Below, one piece after another: positions 58,030 through 64,000 of a stretch of DNA of 64,000 nucleotides (the first letter of the stretch is position 1; each line of letters opens with the position of its first letter). Where the stretch lies: positions 3,232,001-3,296,000 of the forward strand of contig AP031358.1 in NCBI GenBank assembly GCA_037833965.1, written 5' to 3'. The DNA is from Marchantia polymorpha subsp. ruderalis. Lineage: Eukaryota > Streptophyta > Marchantiopsida > Marchantiales > Marchantiaceae. Below the pieces are notes generated by a model that ran no database searches, had not been told where the DNA came from, and was given only the letters and a program-made list of their open reading frames with translations. The position numbers and the translations under genes are program-made.

Positions 58030-59444
58030 CCCATGACAATGTCTAAATGAGTCACAACGTTTCAAAGCTGAGAAATAGATTCCTTCAAACAAACAACTCT
58101 AGCGCGTGATTATGAAATTATTGAAGACGTTATACAAAAGGTCTGGATGAAACGAGATTTTTTTCTCAAACGATCGGCTTTACTCTCCAAAGAAGCTAAG
58201 TAGAATACCTTCAAAGCTTAAGTTGGACAATTGTTTGAACTTAAAGATGTGTTGTACATTTGGATTGACAGCATGCGTCATGCCAAGATCCTTGTACTGC
58301 CATGTCTTACCGTTGCAAAAGCGAAAGGTATTGTTTTTCCGTTATCTACTTTCGATTTAGATTTTAAGTTTTCATGACAATGGCTTGGTCTAGTGAAAAT
58401 GCTTCTTCATGGAGAAGGTGCTAATGTTAACAAGAACGATTCAGGATTATTATCAGACTTAGAAGAAATATCGCTCATCATTGTTCAATACAAACCTCTA
58501 AAACATCTACAACATGGACAAGGTTGGATTTTTCTTTGCCTGCTTTCCAGATATTCTATTCTTATGCTGAACAAGGACATTTCAAGCTGAGGAGTCAAAG
58601 AAAAATCAAAAGATTGTGTTTCTCTGATAGTTTACGTAAATCATCTGGAATACATAAAAAAATTTGCGTAATGATTGAAAAGCCAAAAGATCCGGGGTGT
58701 ATCAAAAACAAACATTGCCCAATTTTTTATTTCAATCAAGCGAAGTCTTGGATGGACATGAAAACCTGTTGGAGATGGTTCAATAAAGTTTTTGTTCTAG
58801 AAATCAAAAGATGAACATGATACTCCGTTTTCTTATTGATATATAATGCGCTATGACACTTCGGTGACTTCAAACACGACAATATCCTTGTACTATTTTT
58901 TCCTCTGAACTTTAATAGCTGAAAACAATTTTGTGAGATGAGAATCATCGCCGCTCTCAAGAAACGATAAAAATATTTCTATTTTAAGAATATTCTTGAA
59001 TTCTAGAAACTTGATGAGGAGTTGAAGCAATGTAAAAGAGAAAATATCAAACCGTTTCATCAAGCTTTATAGAAAAAGCAATCTGTAGAGCAAAGCTCAT
59101 GAATTTTGGAATCGGAACTAGGGGCTGAAATCAAAATTAATGTGATTGTTGCTTAGTTAGTCCAAACCATCAAATCTTGATATTGAGGTTGAGTTGGTAT
59201 GATCTAATGTTCAAACGAAAACCAAATTTTTTTTCAACAATCTGAAAAAATTGTTTGAAGAATTCCAAGCCAAAGTTCCAACATTCGTACTCAAAACCAG
59301 ATGCCAAAAGGAAACAACACATGCATCATATGACAATTCACAATATGTTTCATTAAATTCCTAAAATATTATAGTGAAATTCCTAAAAATGTTGATCCCT
59401 AACACTTTTTTGATAAAATGCATACCTAAGTGGATGCTACTCTG
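58030..59444 (+). pseudogene. Second pogo/Tigger-like transposase and element remnant
   Basis: Same gene as at 18051-19572, on the plus strand. Recognisable in order: LNESQR-type N-terminal HTH near 58045; FKQTTLARDYEIIEDV; LFELKDVLYIWIDSMRHAK (about 58230-58285); MLLHGEGANVNKN; the FNMDE-like NMDKVG block (about 58512); YFNQAKSWMDMKTCWRWFN (about 58727-58785); NNAP-type box near 58840; and an S-TGA-KQ block near 58918 followed by IIAALKKR. The tail reaches the inverted end at about 59420-59444 (GCATACCTAAGTGGATGCTACT), matching the first element's terminus. Heavily broken. The left end is not identified. Confidence 0.75.
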
Positions 59445-60450
59445 AAGCTGACCATATAGCGGACAATAGAAACCTTAAAGCCGAGTCTAGCCGAAACACT
59501 AAAACCCATTCCATCACCCATGATAGGTATTAACACCAACAATATTTCCCAATCAATAATATTTTGATCAAGGAGGTTGAAATTCCACATCTTTTAAATG
59601 ATTACATCATGAATGTCCAATAAATATATAGAACAACATTATGAACATGGAGAAGCTCACAAGAATTTACTCCATGTGACTAAACATGAATTTTCTTACC
59701 ACGCTTGAAAACATTCAAGTGATTTCAACACTTTCATCGTAATTTTAGTAACTTGTCATTTTACCTTTGAGGCTAGAAAGTTGCTTGTACCGGGTAAACT
59801 AAAGTTGAAAATAAGAAAATGGTAAGACATCGCAAATGAGTCAATTCCTAACCATCTTTCGGTAGCTGACTTGGAGTTTATATCAAATATAGTCAAGAGT
59901 TGTCCATTTGATCAATTATCAAACCACAAAATGCTCGTGATATAGATCTTAATCCTTCAATGCATAAAACTCCATGGATATGATACCAGATATAGCAGAC
60001 AGAGGATTTTGCAGGTTCAAAATCTTCACGGCCAAAGATAATAAAGATGTGTCATGATGGAAGACCTTAAACGACCTCGAACCCCAAACAAAAGAAGTTC
60101 TTATCTTTCTAAGAAAGGGATAAACTCCAAGGTTTATTTCCCAAGCGAAATGGATAACTTACACTTATCAGAGCTCTCTTATAACAAACGTTGTTCTTAT
60201 TCTAGTTTGAATAGAAGACTTCTCAATTAACCACGTCTCAAGTTTTGGCCGGACCAAATAAAGCATTTGCCAGACCAACTGTACTCCACTCTTAGCTCGA
60301 ACAATAATGTTCACCCCCAATTCAGCAACATATCAATTATTGGAGGTCTCTCGTCGTATAAAGATTCTATATTAGAGCAGAAGCAACCCAATTTGAAGAC
60401 CCACACTTTCTCCTGAGCCACTCACTTTAGGACTCCATTGTAATTCGTTC
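59445..60450. other. Unrecognised AT-rich DNA
   Basis: No gene or repeat recognised apart from its position between the pogo remnant and R2. Confidence 0.5.
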
Positions 60451-60630
60451 GACTCAGAGAGTGGACTTTCTTCATGACTAACACCGATCGTGAAATGAAG
60501 CTTTTCAAATAGTAAAAGGCTGGAAACATTTAGGGAGGTAACAGTTAAACATAAAAGGCCGAAATTAGGTGCCTCGAGTTCAGCGCTGATAATATGAGAC
60601 TCAATCAACATCTCGTGGTTCTGACATAAG
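60451..60630. repeat. Dispersed repeat copy R2
   Basis: Matches 34101-34266 in the same orientation. It contains about 15 extra bases (GCCTCGAGTTCAGCGC region) near its 3' third. No termini or target duplication recognised. Confidence 0.7.
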
Positions 60631-63600
60631 AACTAGAAGAAGACGGCGAATATGAACGTGTCTTACATTGGCGTCAACATAAAAGTTCTTTATGGTGGGT
60701 ACAAATTCTCCGTACATTACTGATCATTTACCTGGTCACAATTTGAATCGGGCTCAAATTGTGGCCACATTCATCGTTTCAATCTGCATATAAATACAGT
60801 ATTGATGCACTGTTATATTATGGGCGCTGTCAACAGTAGGGAAGAGCTTGTCGCCAGTTGATGGTGTGTCTCTCCATCTGTTCTATGGACAGCGACGAAA
60901 ACCGTCTGTATTGGTGTAGCCCAGATGTGACATGAGCCTAAGCCTGCTGCAGCAGCTTAATTAGCTTTGAGTACATTCATTCATGGTACGATAGTTTTGA
61001 CACATTGCTTAGATCTCTTATCGTCGAACAGTTTCGACAATGCTGACATCTTCGAACTGTGTTCCGATTGCAGGCATCGAAGGATTGAAGTGGTGGTCTC
61101 ATCGCAGATTTGCCTGCTGAATCAGTGTAAATTGTGGAAATCCTGGTGGGGTTGATGGTGGAATGAATTCAACACAGTTGGATCCAGAACGGGTGCTGTG
61201 CGGTATCTGATCGGGACGATGGAATCTTACAAGCAATTAGTCCGAAGTGTATCGAACTGATTGTGCTCGAAGCTTGTTCTAATCAACATTCGAATCTCAT
61301 TCGAATTCAAAACCCAGCGGAGGCGGAGCAATGAGCAAGTCCAAGTTGCTCGACAGCTGCAACGAGGGGAGACGAACTGACTAAATGCACATGGTTTGCT
61401 CCTTTCCAAGTCGAGATATGCTCAAATCCATGTATCATGATTGCAAGTGCATGGGTTGATCGGGTTATTTATTCAGCTTGGACATGAATTTAGCTTTCTC
61501 TGCACTTCTGTAGTTGAACGTCTGATAACGTATCAAAGATCACCCATTTGCTCTTCGTTGAAGTTATGACATTGATTCTGATTGTTGATTTCATTTGAGG
61601 ACTGACGAAGGTTTGTTGGAAGAGACTATTTTCAACCTACGAATTCTGTACTCTGGTTCTAACAGTGGTGACTTTAGAGTCTGGTGGGTATTCGGAATCG
61701 ATGTGTTCAATTTTTAGTTTGCATGTTATTGATGTTTCTTCATATCAAAACAATTCGATGGTTTCAGATACAAAAACTGGTGATAAGAATTGTTATATTT
61801 TCGCTGGACTGTAAGAAAAGCTAGCAAAATCTTCTTGAAATAGAGTGAACAATTCTTGGCACTTTCATAATTCAACGCAAATATTTGTTTGGTCACTGAA
61901 AGTATGCCTGAACCGTTGAGACCTGATCTGAAGGAGATAAATTCTGCACAAGCGTGGACAACGGAGACCAAGAAGTGGTTGAGGAAAACTCAATTTATCT
62001 GGAAACGAAAGAAATGGTTGAGACTTCCACTCTCGGCCACTCTTTGTCTCTCTTGTTCACTCTTGTTCAACCTTGTCCTTGATAAGGAGATCGGAACACA
62101 GAAGAGCCAAACGAGTTTGAGCCCGACAGAGGCAGCTCATTGCACGGTTAGACGCTGGAAAAACACGATGATTACAGGTTAGATGCGATTCAACTTTAAG
62201 CAGTTCATGATATACGAGCAACTAAAACAACAACATTATCCTCTCAGCGCTTGAAGCCTAGACCACTAAACTTCTGTTCTACAATCTGAAAATGGTAACG
62301 TGGACAGAAGGCAAAGCCAAATTCACTTGAATAGTAGAAGAGAATTATTTTTGAACTCATGATTATGTGAAGGTCTAGGAAGTCAACGGTTGATATTATA
62401 CAATCCCAAATACTCTACAACTTCTCGAGGAATGCGGAGCGACTGATGTACGGATTGCGAGTGGGCAAACCTGGCACGTTTCTGATTCAGATTATACTGT
62501 TTATGCTCAGTTTGACTTACAAGAGCTGAAATTGTATCGAAACTAAGAACCTGTATTTGGATTTTGAGGAGATTCTTTCAAATTTAAGGTAGAAGTTATC
62601 TGCACAATAATAAATTCAATGGTGACGTTCTATACATCCACACTGACTCATGAAGATCTAGAAAAAATGAATGCATGGTTCAATCCAGTCAGGTGACCAT
62701 CTACCAACCTGATATGAAAGTTTTGTTCCTTCGCAAAGCTTTACATCATATTCTACATTTCTTTTCGTTCCCTTCTTTCGCTGACAGGACCCTGGAAGAG
62801 CAGCATAGCTTCTCGGAAGATGTTGAACTTCAGAACTCCAATGGACTCTTTGACCTCAAGCTTCGAATCAAAGTATTTAGCTTCATATTCTCTAGCCCCC
62901 ATATGCCTATTAGAATTCCGCTCCTGAACGAAACGAAAAGCCAAGACCAGAGAATTTTTCTTCCAACTGCTATTACAATATTAATGCGTGTACCTACTCG
63001 TACCTTTTCTTGCTTTGAAGCATATCCCTCCAGTACTCTTTCACAGAAAGTTCTTCGCCGAAAGTTGAAGAAAAAGTGTTTTGTGGCCTGAAATTTCCTG
63101 TTGATTCCAGGAGATCCTACCTACTGCACACTTGCTTGATTTCGAAAAATGTTCGAGGCTTGTAACTGGTCCTGGCTGCTGCTGGTTTTATGTGTCGAAA
63201 TCTGTTCACTGTCACTCCAACTAATTCAAATTGAGGATCAGATCCCTGGGTTTCGGTTTCTGACCACGTTTCTGACCGGGTTTCTCGTGAATCCTATGTG
63301 TCAATTCCTCGAAAGAAGACGATGGCTAATGGGCACAAAACTAAGTCAGATCAACTGAAGATGACAGCATCCTATGACGTAGTAAAATTAATCGTAGAGC
63401 TTGTCTGCCTTCAACTACATATAGTGAAATTGTGTTCCAATTATACGCTTGCAGCTTATCAAAAGGGGACATAGAGATTGGAAGAAGAGAAGAATCCACG
63501 CAATTTCAGATCGTGTGTCTTTCTTGCACCCATAAGTGCAGAAGTTTGAGCTTGGTACGGGGTTTCGACACTGCCTCCAGCTTCCCAAATTCAATCAAGC

Positions 63601-64000
63601 AGGATATTCGCATTTATAAATTTCAGTAAATTAATTAAGAAAAATACTCAAGCATTATATTGCACGTCCTTTTTGTGGTAGAACGAAGGGTATCCTGCAT
63701 TGCACAAGGTTCCAAAGTTCCAGCATAGTTGGATTCCTTCTGAGCAGGGACAATCTCTTCTGAAAACTGTTTCTCGCATGCAGAATCTTATCTGTTGAAC
63801 AAACGCTACTGGACCTTTCGGCATTTCGTCAAAAATGGTTAGGCATCATCAGAAACTGGACACAAGATCAGTCATGGGTATATACTCTCTGTACTAGTCC
63901 TGCCGAGACTAGTAGTTGTCGTCATCACTACTCAAAGTCATATTTCAGAAGTGACACAAGTTTTCGATTGCCTGCAACGAATTATCAGCCATAATCCACG
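60631..64000. other. Unrecognised DNA, no supported gene
   Basis: Possible promoter-like box (CATATAAATACAG, about 60787-60799). Open frames up to 138 codons (62675-63091 plus; 61889-62182 plus) have no recognisable domain and no support beyond length. Composition is more even than in the AT-rich parts, so small or spliced host exons are possible but not shown. Confidence 0.45.

Noticed and set aside
62675-63091. 138-codon plus-strand frame
   Set aside because: No family resemblance, no promoter or splice evidence; kept only as a possibility in the note on unrecognised DNA.
1-64000. CRISPR arrays, bacterial operons, rRNA, tRNA or organellar inserts
   Set aside because: No regularly spaced repeat-spacer arrays, Shine-Dalgarno-organised genes, rRNA or foldable tRNA genes were seen.

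Overview
The window reads as gene-poor, repeat-built DNA of a land plant. The reasons are a Ty3/gypsy chromovirus with a C-terminal chromodomain, primed by a tRNA-iMet-like site next to 408-bp LTRs, a Ty1/copia remnant, pogo-type and Mutator-like DNA elements, and no prokaryotic gene organisation. From memory of predicted proteins, the large coiled-coil protein at 37.6-40.2 kb resembles a family abundant in the liverwort Marchantia; this is an unchecked inference. I recognise no host gene, tRNA or rRNA.

Layout. 1-14.4 kb: mostly AT-rich or unrecognised DNA with a decayed copia reverse transcriptase (about 1.5-2.1 kb), a perfect hairpin (4.05 kb) and a TA microsatellite (7.5 kb). 14.46-15.06 kb: a Mutator-like MITE with 82-bp inverted ends. 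17.7-19.7 kb: a pogo/Tigger element with TA target duplications and a broken transposase. 20.0-25.8 kb: a patchwork of solo LTRs ('LT' family), a decayed gypsy gag and two inverted pieces of a third family ('E'). 28.48-32.51 kb: complete element E1. 34.46-50.64 kb: chromovirus CV-1 (minus strand), whose 3' LTR is split by element E2, whose reading frame is split by element E3, a three-deep nest with a 5-bp duplication at each level. 51.13-57.02 kb: a second, more decayed chromovirus, CV-2, carrying an LT solo LTR. 57.0-64.0 kb: the second arm of an old inverted repeat, a second pogo transposase pseudogene and unrecognised DNA.

The least explained component is family E: TGT...ACA ends with 13-bp imperfect inverted termini, 5-bp target duplications, about 4-5 kb, and one protein of about 850 residues with no reverse transcriptase, integrase or transposase motif I can see. 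A conserved TATA box lies downstream of the gene. Either these are giant solo LTRs carrying a gene in U3, or they are DNA transposons with an unfamiliar protein. Their 5' regions and the hypervariable middle of the gene are filled with short palindromes that differ between copies. A second novelty is an extra open frame of about 130-140 codons between the primer site and gag in both chromoviruses.

Order of events from the nesting: old inverted repeat, then CV-1, then E2, then E3; CV-2, then the LT LTR inside it; E4b, then a chromovirus LTR inside it. Chromovirus and E activity therefore overlapped. By-eye LTR differences are about 10/408 (CV-1) and about 15/408 (CV-2).
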